This document shows, in pieces, positions 46,244 to 57,602 of a stretch of DNA of 64,000 bases. Each line of letters begins with the position of its first letter. Positions within the stretch are counted from its first letter, which is position 1. The position numbers and the translations under genes were made by a program. Below the pieces are notes generated by a model. The model was not told where the DNA came from. It searched no databases and saw only the letters and a list, made by a program, of their open reading frames with translations. The DNA is from Mucor racemosus (taxonomy: Eukaryota; Mucoromycota; Mucoromycetes; Mucorales; Mucoraceae): NCBI GenBank assembly GCA_027405735.1, contig JAPEHQ010000017.1:875501-939500 (forward strand), written 5' to 3'.

Positions 46244-48467
46244 ATGTCTCCAGCACCTACAAATCCACTTGAACAGGTCTCTAAAGTCTTGCAACCTAAT
46301 TCTAATGTATCTATCACCGAGAAAATAGAAGTTCTTCAAGCATTTGCAGCTACATTGACAGGTAAAAAATGTTATCATATTGTGTTTTGGGCACTAATTT
46401 TTTTTTATAGAAAACCTTACTTTTGAAAAGTCTGCACAGATCCTACAAGCTGCACCACTTGGATTGTTTTATTATGGATTTTCTGTTGAAGATGATCAAT
46501 TAACTTCAGTATTATGCGAACTTATTAGTAAAATATTACAACCTTTCACTTATGATCAGATTGTATCTGCAGAGAATAAGGTATGCATAGCGTGTGTTCG
46601 ATACATATATATAAAAATAAAAAATCTAATTCTATAGTTTAGGAATTTTTATTGCAAGGATTGACTCATTTTACACCTGATATTCGTTATTTATCGTTAC
46701 AACAAGTATTCAAATGTTTAGCATCTGATGCGTTTGTATCCAATATGGTTGATTCCGAGATTTTTCCCTTGGTTTTGGCTACCATTGCATTTCAAGATGC
46801 CAGAACAGCTAATAAAGCCAGCGAATTATTGTACAAGATTTCAGCAACACCATCTGGTCAAGCTGCATTTTTCGGTCCTACCTGCACAGCCATGTTGAAA
46901 CAATTATTGCAGATGTAAGGATTATCAATTGTAATTTTTACAAGAAATGTCTAACTCTTATAATGTACATTTTAGTAATGGCGTAATCAGTTTTCGAGTA
47001 TACGACTTAATCATCAAAGTAGCAACCTATTCAGATAGTGCATTTGAAGCATGTGAATTATCTGGTCTTTTATCTGTATTTATAAAGGAACTTCAATCAG
47101 ACGATCTCCTTGTGAAGATAAATGCAATTGAATTATTAAACGAGGTAAGGAAAAGAAAGAAAGGGATTTCCATGGATTTCCCTATTGACACTAATTTACA
47201 AAAATACGAACGAATAAAATTATATAGATTGCAACTACTTCTGCCGGGCTATCTTTTTTAGAAAAGGCAAATTTACTAGATAATATTACAACAATTCTAG
47301 ACAATCCTGATGATTCGGATGTGGTTGTACAATTAGTGAAATGCGCTGTCATCAAGTTTTTGGGAAATCTCGGTGAAAAAGAGGTAAAAACGATGTATAC
47401 AGGATGTTTTTGTATCATACAAAAAATAGTAATCGCGTATGTTGTTAATAGCAAATTCCATTTGAGCCAATGTCAATCAAATATAATATCATGGAAAAAA
47501 TTGAAAAATGCCTCGAAACACAAAATATTGAAATTCTGGTAAAATCTAGTGAATTCATGCCGAAGTTTCCTTTTACCTAAAAAAAAAAAAAAAAACGTTT
47601 TGTTTTCCTGAATTAATAGATTGTTGCAATTTCCACTATTGGACTTTTAGGTTCTCATCCTTCTGGATTGAAACTTTTATCAGATTCATTATTGACAACA
47701 TTCTTTTCAAGATATGAAACATCTGTTGGTCAAGTAAAAGCAGTTTACCTTCAAAGTATATCTAAATTGATCTCTGTAAGGTAATGTAAAAGATTATTTT
47801 AAGAGCCCATCCCCTCCCCCCCCCCACCCCTCCTCCCCTTCTCTTCTTTCCCCCCTTTTTATTGATACTGTTGTCATGTTAGAAATGGTACAGAAGAAAT
47901 TGAGAGAATAACTATGAATATATATTCAAGAATTGAAGGTAATTTACAATCAAATAAAATAAATAAAAAAAATACGAACCCATAATTTAATTATTTATGA
48001 ACCATAGGACGACCCTCTACTTTATTAAGTTTAATTAAGGAGGCAAAGCAACCAGAAGATAGTATTCGTGTTGCATCTTTTGCTGTTATGCAAGCAATTG
48101 CATATCATGCCTGGGGTATTCAGGTATTATTGGTATAATTCTCTTGATATTAAAAATACATTACTGATATTATTTTTATAACACAAAAGTTGATGGCGCA
48201 ATCAAACGAATTCATGAATTATATTTTGAATAGATCAACAGAGTACACCGAGCAAGGAAAGGTAAAGTAACAAAATAATATAACATATATAACATATATT
48301 CACATATAGTTTTTAAGAATTGGAAATATGCCATTATTCAAACATTGGTTTCTGCACCTGACGCATCGCGTGTCTTGAATGAATATTATGCTCAACTCCA
48401 AGTGTATGTTCGTCAAGGTGCTAATTTCAAAATATTGGAACCTGTTGCAGCAGTTGAAAGCAGCTAA
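46244..48467 (+). CDS. 26S proteasome assembly chaperone, PSMD5/S5b-like
   Basis: Eleven exons: 46244-46361, 46411-46580, 46643-46914, 46976-47144, 47228-47383, 47452-47538, 47620-47780, 47883-47938, 48008-48123, 48190-48261, 48318-48467. They join in frame to 508 residues, matching the roughly 500-residue PSMD5 family. The protein is all helical ARM/HEAT-like repeats (for example YLSLQQVFKCLASDAFVSNM, ILDNPDDSDVVVQLVKCAVI, DSIRVASFAVMQAIAYHAWG, then the C-terminal VLNEYYAQLQVYVRQGANF). PSMD5 binds the ATPase Rpt ring during 19S base assembly. The last acceptor was placed at 48316-48317 because only this joins the frames. The intron after exon 7 holds a long C-rich run. Confidence 0.75.
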
Positions 48468-48672
48468 GATTTCGGAGGAATTGCACAGCAGATGTTTTGC
48501 TGTGCCTTGTTGGAAGGGGATGATTGTAGAATCACAAGCTCGTTTTTAAACACATATAATAAATTCTTTCTTGATCTTCTTTCTTTTCTTCTTTCTTTCT
48601 TTCTAATAATAACAATAACAATAATAATAATAATAAAATCCCCCTAATAAATCACACATTCCTGTATATAAT

Positions 48673-49882
48673 ATGAAAGATTCAACCATTTTATTAGATT
48701 TTCCTTCATTATCTTCTTTAACCATTACTTCTAAAAATGAACCATCTTTTGTCAAAGAATCATTTAACAATACAACCACAATTGACACGAAAAAGAAACA
48801 GAAAAAACCAAAAAAGAGATCAGCATTGCCAACATGGCCACTTGTACAACAACTCAAATTAATTATTTCAACAATCAAATCTCAAAAACAAGAAAAACCA
48901 CAAAAACGCCATCATTCTCGTTTATTGAGCCATTATGGTCAATTACAACGTCGACAAATCGGAACAGGTGCATCTGCCACGGTGTTGTTGACGCATCAAC
49001 TACAAGATGATGGAAAAGTAATGCGGGTTTATGCAGTTAAAGCATTCCGAAAGAGAAAAGTGCAAGAAACCGAATCAAGTTTTATGAAGAAATTGATAAG
49101 TGAATTTTGTATATCATCAACTTTAGATCATCCAAATATCGTCAAAACAGTTGATTTAGTGCTCGATGAAAAGAATCGTTATTGTACAGTGATGGAATAT
49201 GTAAGTCATACAACGCTGAACTGCATCAAAAAGCAAGCAGTAGTAACTCAAAGAATTCCATGATTGAACTCCCCTTTCTTTTTTTTAGTGTTCAGGAGGA
49301 GACTTGTATTCATTTATTAAAGAGGGTCGCTTATCTTCACAAGATGAATCTAATGGATATTTCAAACAACTCCTCGACGGACTCTCCTATCTTCATCGTT
49401 TAGGTGTGGCACATCGTGATATCAAACCAGAAAACCTATTATTAGTTAAACAAAATACAACTACCATACTCAAAATATCAGATTTTGGTGAGGCTGACGT
49501 TTTTCGTGAAGCATGGCAAGAATCAAGTAGATTATCAGATGGTTTATGTGGATCAACACCTTATATTGCGCCCGAGATTTTCATTTGTTCTAAACAAGGT
49601 TATCGTGCAAGTCAAGCGGATGTTTGGTCTGCGGGAATAGTTTACTTTTGTATGCGTTTGAATGGCGTACCTTTCTTCTCGGCGCAACAGTCGGACACAA
49701 ACTACCGTCTCTATAGAAAAAATTACGCCAAACAAGCTTACCCTGCTTTTCAATCATTTGATGAAGAGAGTAGACAAATGATGTATGCTATGCTGAACCC
49801 TGATCCAGAGAAAAGATATACAGTACAAGATGTGTTAAAGTTGACCTGGTTAGCCGAAGTTAAGCCGCCAAAGTATAATTGA
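48673..49882 (+). CDS. Serine/threonine kinase of the Hal4/Sat4 (NPR/HAL) family
   Basis: Two exons (48673-49200, 49289-49882) join to 373 residues. A basic N-terminal region of about 90 residues precedes the kinase domain. Visible motifs: G-loop QIGTGASATV, catalytic lysine in YAVKAF (K123), EFCISSTLDHPNIV, hinge VMEYCSGGDLYSFI, HRD loop at 218-220 in GVAHRDIKPENLLL, DFG at 241-243, and APE at 271-273 in TPYIAPEIF. The EFCISS...HPN and CSGGDLYS wording is typical of the yeast Hal4/Hal5/Npr group, which controls plasma-membrane cation and nutrient transporters. The N-terminal extension is shorter than in the yeast members. Starts 205 nt after the PSMD5-like stop, in tandem. Confidence 0.88.
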
Positions 49883-51179
49883 TTATAATAATAACAATTT
49901 AATGACAATAAATCTTTTTTCTCAATTGTATACATATAACAACAAAAAAACAAGCTTCTATGTTGACTCGGTGCATAGATATATGTGGGAAAAAATAGAT
50001 TATATCATTGTTTATATATGTATATTATCTATAATAATGTGTAAATACATATGTACTCATATCTATATATACACAAAACAATGACGAACTAGGTTTTCAT
50101 GTGTACTGTAAACTAACAAAAAAAAAAAAAAAAAGCGCATACATACATTACATGTTGCCTTTATTTGTATATATTACTTTTTTGTCAAATTACGCTGCAA
50201 TTTATAATAAATAAAAAAGCTGCTCCGTGTCATTAAATTTCATGATAAAAAAGGTTAGTTTTATATATACAATATATAAAATTAAAAATTGCAATACCAC
50301 TGCGCTCTTCCAGAAGTTCCATGTATTTTATTGATGCATTACAGTTCAATGTTTCATAAAGCATGATCAAGACTTTTTATTTAATTAAGATTCATTACAA
50401 GATACACAAGGTCATGGTACTTACTTTTTATGATCAAATTCGAACAGGCTTATCTTTCTACATACGTTAAGTTTGCTCCACATGTTGAGATTGGCCTGGT
50501 ATTCCACATATAGCAAAATAATCACAATATCAGAATAGGTGCTTGTTTGAATATATAAATGCTATAACTCTTTATTTTATCCGTTATATTCAGAGATCGA
50601 CAGCACTAGTATATTTTAGTATACCATATTCTGTAGGATTTTTGAGTTAGTTTCTCCGTACATAAAATGAAGTGAGGAATGGAATTTAGAGTATTCTGGT
50701 ATTTGGTGGTTAACATCATAAAAAAAAGCAAGAATATATATATATATATATCAGAGATGATACAGAATTAATTTTTAAAAATCTTCTTCTATTCATCACG
50801 GGTTAGAGTTTAGAATAATCTCTTTAAAAATTTGTTTCTAATTTTCATGGCACAAAGCACTAGTTTCTGAAAAAAAAAATACCTCCATAAATCGACGATT
50901 TATATAAGTGTGATGTCTATACTGAATGGTAAATAGCCTTTGTGTTTCCAAAAAAGTAAAGTTAATGAAACTTATTTAATAAAAAAGGATGAAAATACCT
51001 ACCAAAAAGAGAAGGTAAATAAAAAAGGATTAAAACAGAAGAATTAGTATATGTTAGAGTAAAAATAATTCATAAGCCAACATATCTTAAGTATTAAGCT
51101 CGTCGAGCTCCAGCCGTGCTACGCTTCTTGCAAGGAAGGTAGTGGCAATATTGATAAAGTCGATGTGATGGTGACCAAC
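49883..51179. other. Intergenic region
   Basis: AT-rich 3' flank of the kinase gene, with an A run near 50117-50134 and a (TA)n run near 50735-50750. No supported gene seen. Confidence 0.45.
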
Positions 51180-51677
51180 GCTAGGATTGAATGGAGGGAA
51201 GGGAGTACCAAGTGCAAGGTACGATAAACCTGACAAGCCAATTTCAAGAGAAGATATGGCATCTCTCCTTTTGTGGGAAGAGCCTGATTATTTGAACAAG
51301 ATGCATGCTGGATTTATGCAAACAGATGTTCCATTATTGGTTTGCAATGTATTATCAACAATATACACAGGATGAGTAGTTTTATGAAAATAATAAACAC
51401 AGGTTTATGATTTATTAAACTCATTAGTAATGATTGTTGAAATGTATCTTGAGCGGTTATGAGGTTTCCATTTGCCACCGTACTTTTTGAACTCTTTGAT
51501 TCGTGATCCAACTGAGTATCCCCTATCACCAACAAATGCGATGGTGTTGCCTTTTTGACCTTGATCGATAAACCATTGTTCATTAGAATAAACTTGATCG
51601 AGGAATTTTTGTCTTCTTAACTCTTTGTTCCTTCTTTTGTTGGTGATAGTTTTGCTATAGTAAATCAAGTTTATACT
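51180..51677 (-). pseudogene. Fanzor/TnpB-like nuclease C-terminal relic
   Basis: One reading frame, right to left from the stop at 51678-51680, gives a coherent protein tail interrupted by two in-frame stops (51405-51407 and 51288-51290). It reads R-N-K-E-L-R-R-Q-K-F-L-D-Q-V, then N-T-I-A-F-V-G-D-R-G, then KKYGGKWKPHNRSRYISTI. After this comes T-N-E-F-N-K-S, like the N-E-Y-x-T-S stretch that carries the RuvC-II glutamate. Across the first stop follow T-C-V-Y-Y-F and V-C-I-N-P-A-C (a damaged zinc ribbon: one Cys is Tyr). Across the second stop follow H-K-R-R-D (possible RuvC-III Asp) and IGLSGLSYLALGTPFPPFN. This order is that of RuvC/zinc-ribbon nucleases of transposon-linked TnpB/Fanzor type. 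The N-terminal part is missing. Confidence 0.5.
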
Positions 51678-51689
51678 CTACGTTCATGG

Positions 51690-52958
51690 TTAGATGCAGA
51701 GGCAGTTTTTTTTTATAAGATCAGAAAGAGTATTTATAGCAATGGTATTTTAATTTTTGCTTATATTTTAATTTTTTAATATTTGAAAATCAGGATACTT
51801 TTACAACTGTCTGCATAATTTTTAGTATAAACAATCTCAAATCCAGTATCATTTAACTTTTTTATATCCATATGAAGAAATGAGTTTGAATCTTCAGAAC
51901 CTCTAATTTGGCGAACGATAAATTTGGGTGTTTTATTTTATTCAAGTTATGATATTGTAACCGTCAAAATTAATAAAAAAGCAAGTTTTATACGTGATTC
52001 GAAGTGTACCTGAATGTATTCAGGCTCCGGTAGTGGACCCTGCATGAAAGTTGTGTAACTTGCCAAATATAGTACATGTCAAATATTTTTTTTGAAACTC
52101 AATTAATTGACCAATAAAAGTTAGTTGATTAAAAATAATTCCCATAATTAGTTATTTTTTCATGTTTTCAAGGCTCGAGGAATTTATTCTCTCTCAAATT
52201 AAATACTAATAAATAAAAAATAATCTTAATGCATTTTTTATTATTTCAGGCATGTTTGTATATTTTAATATACAGGATTTATTTATTAAAATTTGCAACA
52301 CTCCAAGCTTGAAAATTTTATACCTTTGAACAGCGACTCCAACACCGCGTGTAACGCGCTTTAATGCTTTTTCAAAGTAAAAGCCGTTGTACTGTTCTTG
52401 TCTTTGCATTTCAATAAAGCTTTTAAGTTTAATAAGCAAATGATATTAAAGTTATATACATATATATATATGAATATAATTTGAGGAGCTTCTCAGCTAA
52501 TACTACATCTCTCGCCATCCCGTAGGGAGTTTCATTCATTTTGATAAAGAAAAACAACTAGTTTGAAATGTATCTCAACAGTAGCTCAAACCAAATTAAA
52601 ATTATTTCATGCATCAGATATGAATTATAACTTTTTTTACTACTGGAGATCACCAAAATAAAAAGAAACAAATCAATAAAAAGTGAATCAATTTCTTTTT
52701 TTATCTTTTAGATTTTTTTATAATTCATGTATGATATTAATTGACTGAGTTCTTACATTGTGTTACTAATACTTTTACTACTAATACTACTACTACAATC
52801 ATCATGATGTAGTAAAAGTTCATGTAAAAAAATCGATCAATAAAGATAAAAAAAACAGAAAGAAAAATGATTGTATTAAATGTCGGAAACATAGAGGACG
52901 AGGAAGGAGGGAATGAAGATAAGACAGAAAATAAGGAGATGGGAGAAATAAGATAGTT
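51690..52958. other. AT-rich intergenic region between Fanzor-like relic and PP1
   Basis: No supported coding frame. A short triplet run (act/tac) lies near 52768-52796. The right part is the 3' region of the PP1 gene. Confidence 0.45.
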
Positions 52959-54155
52959 TATGCCTTTTGCTTGGGTCTTCCCTTTGCTGAATTATAACCA
53001 TACTTTGCTCTTTTTTCAGCAGGTTTCAGGATCTATAAAACATTTATTAGCAAAACGATCAAAATTCCTTTTTAATTGACATGTTTTACCTGGAATGAAC
53101 ACATTAAAGACTCATCTACACTCATCATGGCACCAGCATTATCAAATTCTCCACAATAATTGGGTGCAGAAAACAAAGTAACCAACTGTCTCTTTGCGAA
53201 AAATTCATAACCATCTTCAACCACTTGATGAGCACGACAAATAAGATCCAAATCATGTTTTTGCAAAAATCGAGACACAATATCAGCACCAAATGTAAAT
53301 GAAACACCACGATCGTTTTCACTCCAACCGGTAATATCCTTGTCAGGATCAGCCCATAACAAATCACACAATAAACCTACGGACAATTAGCTGTAAGAAA
53401 TGCCCTGTAATTCTAAATGCATCTTTTTTTTTTTTTTTTTACCTGTATCTGGTACATCAGTAGGACGCATTACTCTACGAATTTGCTCCATCGTTTGTAA
53501 ATCGGGTGAAAGCCCACCATGCATACACATAATTTTTTCGTCAATCACAGCAGCAATAGGTAAACAGTTGAAACAATCTGTAAAAATCTTCCAAAGTTTT
53601 ATATTGTATCGTCGTTTACCTGTAGGCGGGAAGCATGAGATAAGGTATACAAAAAAATAACAACAAGAAACTTACATTCATCATAAAATCCATATATACG
53701 ATTGATACTTGCACATTCATGATTGCCACGAAGAATAAAGAAGTTTTCAGGGTATTTAATTTTGTAAGCCAGCAATAAACAGATGGTTTCGAGAGATTGT
53801 TTTCCTCTATCTACATAATCACCCATAAAAAGATAATTTGCTTCAGGGGGAAAACCGCCATATTCAAATAATCTTAACAAATCATAATATTGTCCATGAA
53901 TATCACCGCACACTTTAATAGGTGCTTCCAAGTCCAGTAAAATAGGCTGATTCATGAATATTTCGCGTGCTTTTTGACATAAAAATCGAATTTCATGTTC
54001 TCCAAGTTGAACTTGTTTACCGGGACGACTACCTCGCACTAAATTTTGTGTATGTTTAGATTATGTACAATCAATGTATTTATATAATAGTAGTTTTTAC
54101 CTTCTAAAAGGCGGGTAATGATTGAATCAACATCTGCTTCTACTGTATCTGCCAT
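52959..54155 (-). CDS. GLC7: Protein phosphatase PP1 catalytic subunit (Glc7-like)
   Basis: Exons 54155-54101, 54038-53676, 53619-53443, 53376-53090 and 53032-52959 give about 318 residues. All metal- and phosphate-binding motifs of PPP phosphatases are present: GDIHGQ (63-68), GDYVDRG (91-97), GNHE (123-126). PP1-specific parts include [56 protein letters not shown] and [20 protein letters not shown]. The last exon starts [18 protein letters not shown] typical PP1 ending G-R-P-K-Q-K-A-stop follows in the adjacent frame (stop at 52959-52961), so a one-base discrepancy lies between about 52982 and 53000. PP1 acts with targeting subunits in glycogen metabolism, mitosis and cell polarity. Divergent from the AVT gene. 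Confidence 0.92.
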
Positions 54156-55203
54156 GATTTATTGTTATTTTCTAAAAGGGAAAAGAAAGAAAGAAAGAGA
54201 GAAAAAAATTTAACGCGTTAGTATATTTAACTGCTTTTCGGGGGGTTTAAATAGTGAATATCATCAGCAAAAGAAAAGAGGAAAGAGAGTTGTAGAGAGA
54301 ACAAGATGCTTAATGAAAACACAGCTATAATTTCATTTTTTCGTACAAACTGATAGCTTGTTTGGAAGTATTTTATCTCTCAATCGCTTATTTTTTACAT
54401 TTTTTCTCATGGGTCTTTTTTATTTCTCTTTTTCTCTCTCTCTCTCCCTTCTATGTAATGATAGAAAACGGAAAAATACATACATTTAGAACCTCTTTCT
54501 TTTTCGATTATATATGAGCGACAAGTTTTCTTTTTAAATGTATTCGTTTTTTATAAAAAGAAAAAGAACAAAGACGTGTGAGAATATAAAAAAAGAAAAG
54601 AAAAAAAGATATGAAAAAAGAGGAAAAGAAAAGAAAAAAGGATGTAAATAAACTATACCAAAAAAAAATAAAAAAAGATATCGAGATTTCGACCAATCCA
54701 ATGAGAACATGAATTTTGTCCTCCATAGAAGGGGGACAAATTGCTTGAAAACTGCTCTTGGATTCAAATCAATGATACAGCATGTGGTTCACAAGGGCAT
54801 ATTGAGTGAATTCTCCTTGAAATAACTCAAATGTTGCAAATTGTAGCAGATCAATCATATAATAAAAGGGGTTGAACTAGAAATAATACATGAGCAATAT
54901 ATTGGATTCTTGGTAATTTACAGGTCCGAATCGCCGTATGGGGATGTACACAAACAAAACATTTTTTTACTTGGAAATCAGTAAATAATGTTTTTTTTAT
55001 GAATCAAATCAAGAAATTCTGTAATCATATCTATTTTTTTTTTTACAATTCCGAGAGATATTTGTTATTGTGTAAGGTCCAAAAAAAAAAAAAAAAAAAA
55101 AAAAAGTTGAGGGGTTTGTATATGAATTCGAATAGATTTGGGGTTTCTGAATTTCCTTTCTTCTTCTTCTTTCTTTCAAACAATAATTTGAACCAAGGTA
55201 AAA
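54156..55203. promoter_or_regulatory. Divergent intergenic region between PP1 and AVT genes
   Basis: About 1.05 kb between two outward start codons. Contains purine/pyrimidine-rich strings (gaaaagaa type on one side, ttcttctt type next to the AVT start) and an A run at about 55081-55105. Apparent open frames here are low-complexity Phe/Ser or Lys/Glu translations and are not called. Confidence 0.45.
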
Positions 55204-57159
55204 ATGGATATACCAAACGGCGGTAGTGATGGTAACGTACCTCGTATCCGTAATCTTCATCCCTCTCAAATTTCACCTGAACATCCCTATGGTGCTATTA
55301 ACGAGGATCATATACCTATTGAACGTACAATGAGCTCCTTTTCGGAAAGACTTGGATCTTTTGTTGGTTCATACTCTCGTACCTCTATGATGTTTATGGC
55401 TGAAAATTTAGCTGTACCAAATGGACCTCTGGTAATTTGAATTTGTACTGTTATAGTAATTCCTCGGCTAACCCTTCTTTCAGCTTGATGATGAAGAAGA
55501 TAAATATTCTGCGATCTCATCGGGTTATGTTTCAAGAATCCCATCAAAGAACTCTGTGTCACGGTTATCTAGGATTGAATCTGGCCCAAGTACAAGCGCT
55601 AATGAGCACTCATCCTTATTATTTTCACATTTAGATAAGGTTTTATCTACTCGAAGTGTTGGTACCGTGGCTGATGATTATCGTTTTGAAGCACATCCTC
55701 CTGCTCCTAAAAAATCTTCATATACTCAATCTATCTTCAATTCTATTAACATTTTGATTGGTATTGGTATTTTAGCATTGCCTCTCGGTTTTAAGGTAAA
55801 CACAGTGCAAAGTGGACGGAGCTGGGGAGATGGAATTGTGTATTAAATCGTTATTAGTGTGCAGGTTGGGCTATCGGTTTAAGTGTGTTTGTATTCTGTT
55901 GCGGTCTCACCAATTACACTGCAAAATTGCTGCAAAAATGTTTGGATATTGATCCTGAATCTAGAACTTATGGTGATATGGGAGCTTTGGCTTTTGGTTT
56001 GAAAGGAAGAATTTGGGTCACAGCATTGTTTATTACAGAGTTAATCACAAGCAGGTAAATGATATAATTACATGTGCTACTGCATAAGAATGTGCATACT
56101 AACATTTACAAAAAGTGTGGCATTGGTAGTTTTGTTGGGTGATGGTATTGATGCATTATTCCCTGGATTTTCACTCACAGAGATTCGTCTTGTATCCTTC
56201 TTTATCTTGACTCCCATGTTGTTTTTGCCTGTACGCCATTTATCATACACAAGTCTACTTGGTATTATTAGTGCTTTTAGTATCATTATTGTCATTATTG
56301 TCGATGGCGTGACGAAAAAGGATGCTCCTGGTAGTTTGATCGAACCTGCAGTAAGTTTTTAAGGGTTGTTCGTTTCAGCTTGTTACTTGAAACTGACATC
56401 CGTTGTATTACAATAGGATACAGAGATCTGGCCCTCAAATTGGATGACAGTACCCCTTAGTTTTGGATTAATCATGGCTGGTTTCGCCGGTCATGCTGTA
56501 TTTCCAACAGTATATCGTGATATGGAAAACCCAAAATTATATACTAAAATGGTAAATTGGACATATGTAGCAACAACTTTTGTTTATTTCGGTGTAGCTG
56601 CTTGTGGTTATTTAATGTTTGGATCAAACACTATGCAAGAGGTAAAAAAAAAAAAAGAAAACATGTTTTTTTTTTAATATAACATAATTTAATTTGTATA
56701 ATACACATATAGATCACTCAAAATATTGTTTCGATCCCGGAATATAATCAAACTTTAAATCGTCTTGCTGTCTGGTTAATTGCTATGAATCCTATTGCAA
56801 AATACGGTCTTACTGTAAACCCTGTTAACCTTAGTTGGCAAATTTGGCTATTTAAAGGTACAAGTCTCGAGGATTGGTGCGACAAAGGAAGTTGGCGTGA
56901 ACCTATACTCACCGCTATCGGCAAAGTCTGTATCAGTGCTTTCATTGTTGTTTTAGCTTACATTATTCCTGGTTTTGATAAAATCATGTCTTTGTTGGGT
57001 GCTTTCTTCTCATTCATGATTTCAGGTATTTTCCCTTTGGTTTGTCATTTATATTTATTTGGTGATAGTATGTCTGTCAAGAAGAAAATTTTAGATTACA
57101 CTTTGATTGCCATTGCTTCTTCAATGGCTCTTACTGGTACTTGTTGGAGTTTTATTTAG
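55204..57159 (+). CDS. AVT-type vacuolar amino-acid transporter (AAAP family)
   Basis: Six exons (55204-55431, 55484-55795, 55858-56054, 56116-56350, 56417-56641, 56713-57159) join in frame to 547 residues. A hydrophilic Ser-rich N-terminal domain of about 165 residues is followed by about 11 membrane segments. The family opening is SIFNSINILIGIGILALPLG, continuing C-A-G-W-A-I-G-L-S, then LTNYTAKLLQKCLDIDPESR and TYGDMGALAFGLKGR. FGLIMAGFAGHAVFPTVYRD matches the conserved TM6 region of Avt1/VGAT-like carriers. The long cytosolic N-terminus is typical of fungal Avt1/Avt3 proteins, which exchange neutral amino acids with protons across the vacuolar membrane. Substrate is inferred from the family only. 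Confidence 0.9.
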
Positions 57160-57341
57160 TGATAGGTGCTTCCTATTTCTCCGTCCTTTCTTCGTATTCC
57201 CCCCTCTTTTCCAATACTATGTTGGTTTTTCTTTTTTTCCAAATAAAGAGTTCAGCTTATTTAGACTTAACAATTTGATCTGTAGCTTCAATGATAAGTG
57301 CAATATAAAAAAGCGTCTAGTATCTAAAACCAAATCGTCCC

Positions 57342-57375
<34 letters not shown>

Positions 57376-57588
57376 AAAGAGTTATATTTTGCCTTAAACC
57401 AAATTTATTTTGCATTCAACTTTACAAATCTAATGCAAACCATGTATGTTTTTTATTATTATTATTGTTTGCTTTGATGATTAGACATAAGCTTACTTTT
57501 AAGAGAGTTATCAAGCTCTGAAAGCATGATTTCACAATAGCAAAATCAAATTCAAACGCCGATTTCGCATCATGATCGCCAGATCCTG
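57160..57588. other. 3' flank of AVT gene up to the LINE insertion
   Basis: Contains a 28-29 nt A run (about 57344-57372) that follows a short AT-rich 3' region. The run may be genomic, or the tail of a lost retroposed copy, but no duplication was found around it. Confidence 0.45.
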
Positions 57589-57602
57589 AAAAATGGCATT
57601 TC

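Noticed and set aside
52206..52439. 77-codon minus-strand frame between the Fanzor-like relic and PP1
   Set aside because: No recognisable motifs, no splice partners, AT-driven composition.
54508..55276. Phe/Ser-rich and Lys-rich frames upstream of the AVT and PP1 genes
   Set aside because: Low-complexity translations of purine/pyrimidine runs in a promoter region.
57344..57372. A-run after the AVT gene as the tail of another retroposon
   Set aside because: No target duplication and no similarity to either LINE 3' end; several similar A runs (37561, 50117, 55081) occur in this genome without an element.
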